Of a DNA stretch of 50,184 bases, positions 16,705 through 23,497 are shown one piece after another. Source of the DNA: Victivallis vadensis (GTDB lineage Bacteria > Verrucomicrobiota > Lentisphaeria > Victivallales > GWF2-50-93); NCBI GenBank assembly GCA_945883805.1, contig CAMCYE010000011.1, forward strand, positions 1 to 50,184. Reading direction: 5' to 3'. Position 1 is the stretch's first letter. Each line of letters starts with the position of its first letter. The notes below the pieces were generated by a model, which was not told where the DNA came from, searched no databases, and saw only the letters and a list, made by a program, of their open reading frames with translations. Both the position numbers and the translations under genes were made by a program.

Positions 16705-18662
16705 TAGATGCCTCTCCTATCTTTCATATCCAGAAGCTTTCGTTCAGCCTTCTTGTTTATACCGAGGTTATCACGGGCCTCCTCGATTGTTTTCATGACC
16801 CATTTCGCCGCTTCGATCGGATCCTCTATTGTCACAAAGGCGCCGCCGAACATCTCCCTGGCTTCCTCCTCAAGATATCTGGTCACATTGGCAGAACCCG
16901 ATATGTGAAATGGAACCCCGAGGACAACGTCAACGCCGGACGCGACAAAGTAACACCCGATGGCAACGGCTTTTTCACTCATCCATTCGGGAGCGACACC
17001 GACAGCGGGGAGTTTCGACATGTCGTCTCCGAGTCCGCCTTCCTTGACGATTTCAGTCGCCGCTTCCAGGATTCTCACATTGTCAACACAGCTCCCCATG
17101 TGGAGCATGGGAGGAATGCCGACCGTCTCGCAGACTTCACGCAAACCCGCCCCGGCAAACTGGAGCGCAGTCTCAGGCGTCAGGCATCCGGCCTTTCCTG
17201 AACATTGCGCCGAACATCCGGTCTGGAGGACGAGAATATTATTTTTTATGAGTTCAGCCGCAAGGACATTCGTATAGACATCACTTGTGGATTTGACGTT
17301 ATTGCAGCCGACAATACCGGCAACTCCCCGGATACGTCCGGAGATTATGGCGTCGTTGAGGGGTCGGAACGATCCGCGGAAAGTTCCGCCGAGCATATAG
17401 CGGATTGCTTCGACGCTGAAGCCTGCGACAAGCGGATTCTTGTACTGTGGAATTGCGACTTTCGCAGGATCCCTTTTACCATAATTGTCAATCGCCTTTC
17501 TGATGAGTGATTTTGCGGATTCATATGCGTTGTCCTCGTCGAAGTCAAAATATGTCGCCCCGATTGTACGGGCGATGTCGGTAGCGGAGACGATTTCAGT
17601 GTGATAATGTTTTGCAACCTGCGGAAGGCTCGGCATGACACATTGGACGTCCACTATCATCATCTCGACTGCGCCTGTGATTATCGCCAGTTCCTGCTGG
17701 AGGAAATTTCCGGCGACAGGGATTCCTCGCCGCATCAGGATCTCATTCGCAGTGCAGCAGAGTCCCGCAAGAGTCACACCTTTCGCCCCGGCTTTTTTTG
17801 CGTACGCGATAATCTCGGGATCGCTTACCGCGGCCGCGAGCATTTCGGACAGGGACGGCTCGTGTCCATGCACTATGATGTTGACTGTGTCAACCTGAAG
17901 CACACCGAGGTTTGCTGTACTGCGGACAGGACTCGGTGTCCCGAATAGTATGTCTGAAACCATTGAAGCCACACGCGCACCGCCCCAGCCGTCGGCAAGC
18001 GACGTGCGGAATGCCTGTTTCAGGATATTCCTGTAATCGTGGTCAACCCCCATATGCGTGCGGTGCATTGATTCGACGACCATGCGGTCTATTCCAAGAG
18101 GTTCCACTTTAGTGTTCTTCCAGACGGCCTGCTGTTTTTCCGGAGCGAGGCGGAGTGTTTTAAGAGGCTCCTCCTGTGAGGAAAACTCCATTATGAAAAG
18201 CTCTGAAAGTTCCAGTGCAATCTCTTCATTGCTCCGACCGTCAGTCTTTATGCCGTAGCATTGCGAATATCGCAGAAGTGCCGGCACATCTTTTATCGTG
18301 TAGTCTTTTTCCCTGCCTTCGGCGACTTTTTTCAGGAGCAGGACGAGATGGCGACCATGATCAGAGTGGGCGGCAGTTCCCGCGACGACTTCGCGAAGAT
18401 AGTTCCGCGCGACGATCGTGTCGGCATCCGCACCGCAAATCCCGCGCGGTGATTTCGGAGTGATCCTGCAAGGTCCCATATGACATATCTTGCAGCATAC
18501 GCCGGATGTTCCGAACTTGCACTGGTTTTTCTGCGTGTCATAGCGGGAAAAACATGTCTCGATACATTCCTTCTCCGCCTTCTTCAGGACTTCGACGGAT
18601 GCCGGATCCGACACCCTTTCCTCCGGTTTTATCGCTGGCGCCTTAACGGTTTCATTAGCCAT
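16704..18662 (-). CDS. acsA: Carbon monoxide dehydrogenase catalytic subunit
   Basis: This 652-residue protein reduces CO2 to CO at a Ni-Fe-S C-cluster for the ACS reaction. The N-terminal B- and D-cluster cysteines lie in ETCFSRY, CKFGTSGVCCKICHMGPCR and GICGADADTIVARN. C-cluster signatures follow: HGHEPSLSE with its ligand His, LAGLCCTANE, VDVQC, GIVGCNN, LQTGCSAQCSGKAG and MGSCVDN. It matches the length and motif order of CooS/AcsA proteins. It is translationally coupled to acsB-acsD downstream and preceded by a CooC-type maturation ATPase. The bifunctional CODH/ACS context argues for acetyl-CoA synthesis (or its reverse) over simple CO oxidation. Confidence 0.96.
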   Translation of the reverse strand: MANETVKAPAIKPEERVSDPASVEVLKKAEKECIETCFSRYDTQKNQCKFGTSGVCCKICHMGPCRITPKSPRGICGADADTIVARNYLREVVAGTAAHSDHGRHLVLLLKKVAEGREKDYTIKDVPALLRYSQCYGIKTDGRSNEEIALELSELFIMEFSSQEEPLKTLRLAPEKQQAVWKNTKVEPLGIDRMVVESMHRTHMGVDHDYRNILKQAFRTSLADGWGGARVASMVSDILFGTPSPVRSTANLGVLQVDTVNIIVHGHEPSLSEMLAAAVSDPEIIAYAKKAGAKGVTLAGLCCTANEILMRRGIPVAGNFLQQELAIITGAVEMMIVDVQCVMPSLPQVAKHYHTEIVSATDIARTIGATYFDFDEDNAYESAKSLIRKAIDNYGKRDPAKVAIPQYKNPLVAGFSVEAIRYMLGGTFRGSFRPLNDAIISGRIRGVAGIVGCNNVKSTSDVYTNVLAAELIKNNILVLQTGCSAQCSGKAGCLTPETALQFAGAGLREVCETVGIPPMLHMGSCVDNVRILEAATEIVKEGGLGDDMSKLPAVGVAPEWMSEKAVAIGCYFVASGVDVVLGVPFHISGSANVTRYLEEEAREMFGGAFVTIEDPIEAAKWVMKTIEEARDNLGINKKAERKLLDMKDRRGI

Positions 18663-18683
18663 TTGACATCACTCCTTATATAA

Positions 18684-19442
18684 TCAAAATAATTTTTTGA
18701 CGAATTCATCCATCATGCCGACAATCTCGTTCTCCGGTGAAAGCGAAAGCATTGATTCGCCCCTCTCGGAAAAAGAGGCTATCTCCTGATTGTCGGGAAG
18801 CGCTATCACAAACTCGGCTTCCGTCTCGTTTTTCAGGAACACCGCCTCCTCCGGGAGTTTTCCTGTTCTGGATCTGTTTATGAAAACACAGAGCCTCTTG
18901 AAGTCTATGTTCATCTCAAATGCGAGCTTATGCAGACGCCTTACGGTTTCTATTCCGTTCTTCGAAGGATCCGCGACCATCACAAGCAGATCTACCTTCT
19001 GCACAATCCTGCGTGAAAGGTTTTCCAGCCCAGCCTCGTTGTCAATTATAACATAGGGATAAGACGACGAAAGTTTCCTGATCACATCCCTCAGCACATT
19101 ATTCGCAAAACAGTAACAGCCCGGACCTTCGGGCCTGCCCATCGCGATAAGGTCAAAATTTTTCGCCTCGACAAGGCATTCCGCTATTTTCATTTCCAGC
19201 ATCTGCTGTTTCGCGATTCCAGTAACCTTGCCTGATGACGCCTCAATCCTGGCATCTTCGCGGATTCTACCGACAGTGTTTTCCACCTTCACCCCGAGAA
19301 CGGCGTGCAGACATGAATTCGCGTCCGCATCAACCGCAAGCACCGGCAAACGACCGTTTGCGATCAGCCTGCTGATCAGAAGCCCGGTGATTGTCGTCTT
19401 CCCGACCCCGCCCTTGCCCGTTATTGCTATTGTGTATGACAT
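18684..19442 (-). CDS. cooC: CooC/AcsF-type nickel-insertion ATPase (copy 1)
   Basis: This 252-residue MinD-fold ATPase has a deviant Walker A motif GKGGVGKTT at residues 9-17, and a CYC pair in GPGCYCFANN that matches the dimer-interface, nickel-binding cysteines of CooC proteins. It would help load nickel into CODH (AcsA) or ACS, and it lies just upstream of acsA. The ATG has no ribosome-binding site. The 60 nt before it are a degenerate GGTTATAAGTTATT array belonging to the S23 cassette, so the native leader seems to have been displaced. Whether it is closer to CooC or AcsF cannot be settled by eye. Confidence 0.9.
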   Translation of the reverse strand: MSYTIAITGKGGVGKTTITGLLISRLIANGRLPVLAVDADANSCLHAVLGVKVENTVGRIREDARIEASSGKVTGIAKQQMLEMKIAECLVEAKNFDLIAMGRPEGPGCYCFANNVLRDVIRKLSSSYPYVIIDNEAGLENLSRRIVQKVDLLVMVADPSKNGIETVRRLHKLAFEMNIDFKRLCVFINRSRTGKLPEEAVFLKNETEAEFVIALPDNQEIASFSERGESMLSLSPENEIVGMMDEFVKKLF

Positions 19443-19941
19443 GGTTATAAGTTATTCGGTTATTAGTTATTAGTTGAAGGTTATTAGTTATAGGTTGAAA
19501 GTTATTAGTCACTGATGGTCGGTTTGTCTTTTAATGAGTTTTTCAAAGCTTGCAACATTTTTGTAATTGATATGAGTTCATCAATGATAATTTTCCCGTT
19601 TTCCTTTTCTACAAGTCCAATTTGGATTGCTATATATATCTGAGTTCGCAATTCTGCCGCAGAGCCTTTGGCAATATTGAGAAATCGCCGAAATTCGGCA
19701 TTGCTATTTCTGTCACATCCTTCTGCAATATTCGAAGGGATGGATAATGCGGAACGCAATATTTGATCTATAATCCAGAATGAACTATTCCCTTTCAGCA
19801 ATTCATGGAGTTTAATCGTAAGTCGGCATGATATTTTCCAAACATCCAAATTTTCAAAATTCGACTTCATCCCAAAACTCCCACCTATAACCTATAACCT
19901 ATAACCTATAACCTATAACTTATAACCCTATAACCTATAAC
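19443..19941. mobile_element. Array-bounded cassette carrying an S23-type gene
   Basis: The left border (19443-19511) is a degenerate array of GTTATTAG/GGTTATAAG units. The right border (about 19880-19941) is an array of CCTATAA units (CCTATAACCTATAACCTATA and on). The two are roughly inverted copies of one another. The single ORF inside points with the CODH operon. The cassette begins at the cooC start codon and ends about 7 nt after the stop of the 64-residue gene, so it occupies a gene junction exactly. No transposase is present. Confidence 0.6.
19505..19870 (-). CDS. Four-helix-bundle protein of the S23/IVS family
   Basis: This 121-residue protein has the family signature ILRSALSIPSNIAEGCDR in the second quarter and predicted helices throughout. 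Members were first seen inside 23S rRNA intervening sequences, but many are stand-alone genes bordered by short repeats; the function is not known. A good ribosome-binding site (GGGAG, 7 nt) precedes the ATG. It splits the two CooC-type genes of the CODH operon without changing strand. Compare the internally deleted relative at 2-220. It is unlikely to have a role in CODH maturation. Confidence 0.88.
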   Translation of the reverse strand: MKSNFENLDVWKISCRLTIKLHELLKGNSSFWIIDQILRSALSIPSNIAEGCDRNSNAEFRRFLNIAKGSAAELRTQIYIAIQIGLVEKENGKIIIDELISITKMLQALKNSLKDKPTISD

Positions 19942-19948
19942 TACTTCC

Positions 19949-20143
19949 TCAGTGCTCATGCGGTGTGCCACAACCGTCGCTGAGCCTTGCGAGCTCATTC
20001 TTTTTCATCGCAAGATCCTCCTTCAGCATTTCCAGTTTTTTCCCGGCGACGGACTTCTTTTCAAGTTTTTCGATGTTTTCTTCAAGCACCTCGATCTCAG
20101 TCATGAGATGGACATACTTATCCCGCAAAACGTCTGTTTTCAT
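19949..20143 (-). CDS. Small coiled-coil protein with Cys/His tail, CODH operon
   Basis: A 64-residue protein, almost wholly charged coiled coil (residues 5-53, with heptads such as EIEVLEENIEKLEKK), ending in DGCGTPHEH. The tail offers one Cys and two His that could bind nickel or zinc. Its ATG overlaps the stop of the upstream CooC-type gene (ATGA), so translation is coupled and the gene is probably real. I do not recognise a family. A role as an accessory for the CooC ATPase or in metal delivery is inference from position and tail only. Confidence 0.7.
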   Translation of the reverse strand: MKTDVLRDKYVHLMTEIEVLEENIEKLEKKSVAGKKLEMLKEDLAMKKNELARLSDGCGTPHEH

Positions 20144-20919
20144 TTGAACATCCCCTCGAGATTATTTAGAATCGATTCAAAAGCTTTTTTCGTCTCAGGT
20201 TCAATATTGTCAAGAACGGAGACTCCATTCATGTCTGAACGACGCACTTTTTCCGAGAAAGGTATCACTCCGAGGATCTCACGGTCCGGGAACGAGTTTC
20301 TTATGAATGTCCCGTCCTCATGGCATGTCACCCTGTTGGCGATGATGTAAAGTTTCCGGAGACCGATATCGTTAGCCATTCCGATTATCATCTTAGCGCA
20401 GTCCACGGAACGCTGTCCGGGCTCCACGACAATCAGCATCCCGTCGACTCCGCTGACAGTCGCCCTGCCGAGATGTTCGACCCCTGCCTCCATGTCCATT
20501 ATCAGCGCTTCGTTCCTGTGAAGCACGAGATTTGTGACCAGCGCCCTCACCAGGATGCTTTCAGGACATGCACAACCGCTGCCGCCTTTTTCAATCGCGC
20601 CGACAACGAGCAATGACACGCCATTGTAATTCGTTGCGTACTTGTCGGCGATGTCTGAAACTTCAGGATTCAGTTTGAACATCTGTCCGTACTGGTTGAC
20701 CTTTGCGCCGGTGCGTTCCTCTATCAGCGCCTTCCGCTTTGAAATCGGGATGATCTTTTTCCTGTCATCTTCAGGAATGCCGATGGCGTTTGCGAGATTC
20801 GCAGCGGGATCGGCGTCAAGCGCCAACACTTTTCTTTTCTTTTCCGCCATCAGCAAGGCAAGAGCCGCGGCAAGTGTTGACTTGCCTACCCCGCCTTTTC
20901 CTGAAATTGCTATTTTCAT
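20140..20919 (-). CDS. cooC: CooC/AcsF-type nickel-insertion ATPase (copy 2)
   Basis: This 259-residue MinD-fold ATPase has a Walker A motif GKGGVGKST at residues 7-15, ADPAAN in switch I, and a CxC motif GCACPES typical of CooC, which binds nickel at a dimer interface. It is a distant paralogue of the protein at 18684-19442; the two have different CxC surroundings, so they may serve different targets (C-cluster versus cluster A). It is coupled to the 64-residue gene. The ribosome-binding site is weak (GGAAGAA, about 10 nt). A strong hairpin lies between it and the upstream methyltransferase gene. Confidence 0.92.
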   Translation of the reverse strand: MKIAISGKGGVGKSTLAAALALLMAEKKRKVLALDADPAANLANAIGIPEDDRKKIIPISKRKALIEERTGAKVNQYGQMFKLNPEVSDIADKYATNYNGVSLLVVGAIEKGGSGCACPESILVRALVTNLVLHRNEALIMDMEAGVEHLGRATVSGVDGMLIVVEPGQRSVDCAKMIIGMANDIGLRKLYIIANRVTCHEDGTFIRNSFPDREILGVIPFSEKVRRSDMNGVSVLDNIEPETKKAFESILNNLEGMFK

Positions 20920-20941
20920 ATTGAATTACATTCTTCCTTAT

Positions 20942-20967
20942 AACTTTTTCCCGCTAGGGAAAAAGTT
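20942..20967 (-). terminator. Hairpin between the core-MetE-like gene and cooC
   Basis: AACTTTTTCCC-GCTA-GGGAAAAAGTT is a perfect 11-bp stem directly after the stop codon of the methyltransferase gene. The T-run and A-run are within the stem, so it can act on either strand. Being inside the operon, it may reduce read-through into the CODH genes. Confidence 0.6.
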
Positions 20968-22034
20968 TAGAACCCGTACTTCGCCTTCATCGTCTTAGAG
21001 AGCTGGAAGAGCGTTTCGAAAACCTTCTCCGCGTCCGCCGGATCCATTGAACCTGTTCCACAGGACGGAGTGATCATCGCCTGTTCGGCGATCAGCTTCC
21101 TGTCAATCCCCTTTGACGCGAGATTGTCCATCATCTTCTCCAGATGTACGGCGAGCTTCTCGACGGTCTGCTCCCTTATCGCAGTCGATGTCGGGACAAC
21201 GCCCCAGGCGAGAATTCCACCGCGTTCAAGATGCGCCTTGACGGCTTCCGGATACATCGCAATCGTCTCCCCGTAACCGAAAGCGTCGAAGTTCACGATG
21301 TCAACTCCGGCATCAATCAGAATGCTCCATTCAGTGTTGCCGCAGCAGTGAACTCCGGCGAGCGCATTCTCAGCGTGAACCTGTTCGACAACTTCCTGAA
21401 GGAGGCCGACAACATCTTCACGGTTGACCGACACGTACGTCGAGCTTCCGAACGCCGAGAGGATGGGTTCATCGATGAAGCAGATTATCTTTTCGGCATA
21501 CTGCTGGAATTTCTGTATCTGCCAGCGGCATTTCATGGATAACGCCTTCACAATCATGTCCCTGAACTCGTCGTTGTAATAAATGGCGCGTTTGTTTTCA
21601 TCCACCAGAGTAAGCGCGAAACTGCACGGGCCGGTAGTCTGAACCTTCACGAAGGGAAGCTTAGCGCCGCTTTTCGCCTGAAGAGCCTTCTCAAGGGCAT
21701 ATAACCCCTTTGAAAAATCCGGTGTGATCGCCATTGATGAAAAATCCTTAGTGCCACCGTCTTCTGTCGCGGCGATATACGCCTCGTAAAGCTGTGCAAA
21801 CGCTTCCGAACAGTCTTTGGAGGTGTCGAAATACATCCTGTGCTTCGCCTCGTCAATGATTGCACCCGCCATTCCTTCGGAATACTGGATTTCCATCTGT
21901 TCGTGAAGACCCAGCTTCGGGAGTTGTGGCCAGATTGGGGCGTTGCACATCTTTGAAAGTGAAACTTTTACGGCGTAATCGGGATCCTCAAATGGCATAC
22001 TCCCGATACCGGTGGCAGTGAACTTCGTCTTCAT
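20967..22034 (-). CDS. Core-MetE-like / UROD-superfamily methyltransferase
   Basis: A 355-residue protein equal to the catalytic C-terminal half of cobalamin-independent methionine synthase, without the N-terminal folate-binding half. The zinc ligands fit: His229 and Cys231 in VHCCGN (the HxC of MetE) and Cys325 in TPSCGTGS. The N-terminal ATGIGSMPFEDP is typical of this core form. Some core-MetE proteins of anaerobes take the methyl group from methylcobalamin or methyl-CFeSP and not from folate. Its place in a CODH/ACS operon supports this but does not prove it. AAGGAG lies about 9 nt before the ATG. Confidence 0.85.
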   Translation of the reverse strand: MKTKFTATGIGSMPFEDPDYAVKVSLSKMCNAPIWPQLPKLGLHEQMEIQYSEGMAGAIIDEAKHRMYFDTSKDCSEAFAQLYEAYIAATEDGGTKDFSSMAITPDFSKGLYALEKALQAKSGAKLPFVKVQTTGPCSFALTLVDENKRAIYYNDEFRDMIVKALSMKCRWQIQKFQQYAEKIICFIDEPILSAFGSSTYVSVNREDVVGLLQEVVEQVHAENALAGVHCCGNTEWSILIDAGVDIVNFDAFGYGETIAMYPEAVKAHLERGGILAWGVVPTSTAIREQTVEKLAVHLEKMMDNLASKGIDRKLIAEQAMITPSCGTGSMDPADAEKVFETLFQLSKTMKAKYGF

Positions 22035-22191
22035 ATTTTCAAACTCCTTGATTTAAATCATTGTTATTTATTTTAATGTTGGATATCCCATTTTATCAAC
22101 TCTCCGCTTCACCCGTTCGCCGTTTCCACGATTCATAATCTCAGGCTTCCGGCTTCGACGAAGGCTATGCTAGGACAAGGGAAAGCCCGAG

Positions 22192-23088
22192 TTACTTTTT
22201 AAACGCATCTACCGCCTGCTTGATCGCCTTTATGTGCGCCGGGGTTGTTCCGCAGCAGCCGCCGATGATGTTGGCACCCGCCCTTATTAGATCCGGAACT
22301 CTTTTCGCCATGTCTTCAGGCGTCTCCGGAAAAACATCCGCCCCATTTACATTTTTAGGGAGACCGGCATTCGCATGGACAAGGATGAAAGATTTCGGAG
22401 CGGCCGCACGCATTTCCTTCACAATCTCGATCATGCGATCAATTCCGTTTCCGCAGTTGGGCCCGATAATGTCGGCACCCGCTTCAATTGCGGCTTTTGC
22501 GGCATCAGGCGGAGTCACCCCCATCATGGTCCGGTATCCTCCATTGGCTGTAAGTTCAAAGGTGAACGTGCAGATGACTTCGCATTTCGTGTTTTCTTTT
22601 GCCGCCTTTATGGCAATTGAAGCTTCGTCAATTGCGCTCATCGTCTCTATGCAGATCGCATCGGCTCCGCCTTTTTCCAGGGCGATAGCCTGTTCTTTGA
22701 ACGCATTGTACAATTCCTCCTCAGTGACATCGCCCATCACGAGCATCTTTCCCGTCGGCCCTATTGAAGCGATAACCCACTTGTCGCTTCCAGCCGCCTT
22801 TCGCGAAATCCGCGCGGAGGCTTCGTTGATTTCAGAAGTCCTTTTGGCAAGGTCGTAATGCTCAAGCTTGAAGCTTGTACCACCGAAACTGTCGGACTCC
22901 ACCATGTCCGCACCGGCATCGACATAGTTTTTTGCGACATCAAAAACGTCGTCGGGACGCGTGACACACCAGAGTTCGGGACATTCACCGGGAAGCAGTC
23001 CCTTTTTCTGGAGAAATGTTCCCCATGCACCGTCCGATATGAGAATTTTCCCCTTTTTGAGCGCGTCAACAATTTTACCCTTGCCCAT
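22192..23088 (-). CDS. Homocysteine S-methyltransferase domain protein
   Basis: A 298-residue protein from the ATG at 23088, which has AAAGGAGG 5 nt upstream; an upstream start at 23148 is rejected. It matches the N-terminal homocysteine module of MetH (a zinc TIM barrel) with GAWGTFLQKKG at the start and zinc cysteines in IIGPNCGNG and IIGGCCGTTP. It lacks the folate, B12 and activation domains of MetH, so another corrinoid protein must supply the methyl group. It is the first gene of the CODH/ACS operon, so the CFeSP is the obvious candidate partner (inference). About 310 nt of AT-rich DNA upstream should hold the operon promoter; I could not fix the boxes. Confidence 0.88.
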   Translation of the reverse strand: MGKGKIVDALKKGKILISDGAWGTFLQKKGLLPGECPELWCVTRPDDVFDVAKNYVDAGADMVESDSFGGTSFKLEHYDLAKRTSEINEASARISRKAAGSDKWVIASIGPTGKMLVMGDVTEEELYNAFKEQAIALEKGGADAICIETMSAIDEASIAIKAAKENTKCEVICTFTFELTANGGYRTMMGVTPPDAAKAAIEAGADIIGPNCGNGIDRMIEIVKEMRAAAPKSFILVHANAGLPKNVNGADVFPETPEDMAKRVPDLIRAGANIIGGCCGTTPAHIKAIKQAVDAFKK

Positions 23089-23227
23089 AATAGCCTCCTT
23101 TAAATATTTTTGGTAATAATCTGCATTGATAAAAACGTGCTGAAACAATAATTATTAGCCTTAAAGAATGAAAGTGTCAAATTCGCGCTTTACAGATATC
23201 TTCAAATCTTTTGCAGTATTTTACTTG

Positions 23228-23257
23228 TATATTTTTTCCTAAAACAGGAAAAATATA
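23228..23257. terminator. AT-rich symmetric hairpin
   Basis: ATATTTTTTCCT and AGGAAAAATAT pair around an AAAAC loop, with one bulged T. It belongs to the same class as the hairpins at 20942, 34306, 35932, 38579 and 47314. Here it sits upstream of two divergent genes, an odd place for a terminator. Confidence 0.55.
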
Positions 23258-23292
23258 TTTTAAAATCCCACAGGATGACGGACGGATAATTG

Positions 23293-23330
23293 TATGACCC
23301 GCCGTCGCTGAGAAGCTATGGCGGGTCATA
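23293..23330. repeat. GC-rich palindrome TATGACCCGCC / GGCGGGTCATA
   Basis: A perfect 11-bp stem with a 16-nt loop. The core CCGTCGCTGAGAAGCTATGG recurs in inverted form at 35580-35606 with a few differences, so this is a dispersed repeat and not a gene-specific operator. Confidence 0.6.
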
Positions 23331-23497
23331 TAATCATCCACGGGACAGGAGTATTTTGAATTAAAAGAAAATCCAAGCAGTTTCTTGTGGCTTTATTGTC
23401 AGTTTTTATTGATTTCTTCAGATGGCTCGCTTATCTTCATGGCAAATATAAAACAGATTTCACAGCAGTTCAAATTTCAAGAAAGGGAAAATCTGTC

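Larger units (their letters stand above)
23089..23497. other. Divergent intergenic region with two hairpins
   Basis: It separates the leftward CODH operon from the rightward signalling operon, so it should hold two promoters. A symmetric AT-rich hairpin (23228-23257) and a GC-rich palindrome (23293-23330) lie in it, listed separately. No cobalamin riboswitch signature was seen. Confidence 0.6.

Noticed and set aside
19880..19941. A possible CRISPR array
   Set aside because: The units are 7 nt without spacers, and no cas gene is present.
11386..23088. An acsE (methyl-folate:CFeSP methyltransferase) gene in the operon
   Set aside because: None of the proteins matches; the two methyltransferases are homocysteine/MetE types.
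23089..23497. A cobalamin or SAM riboswitch upstream of the methyltransferase genes
   Set aside because: I found no conserved riboswitch core; the two hairpins are dispersed repeat types.
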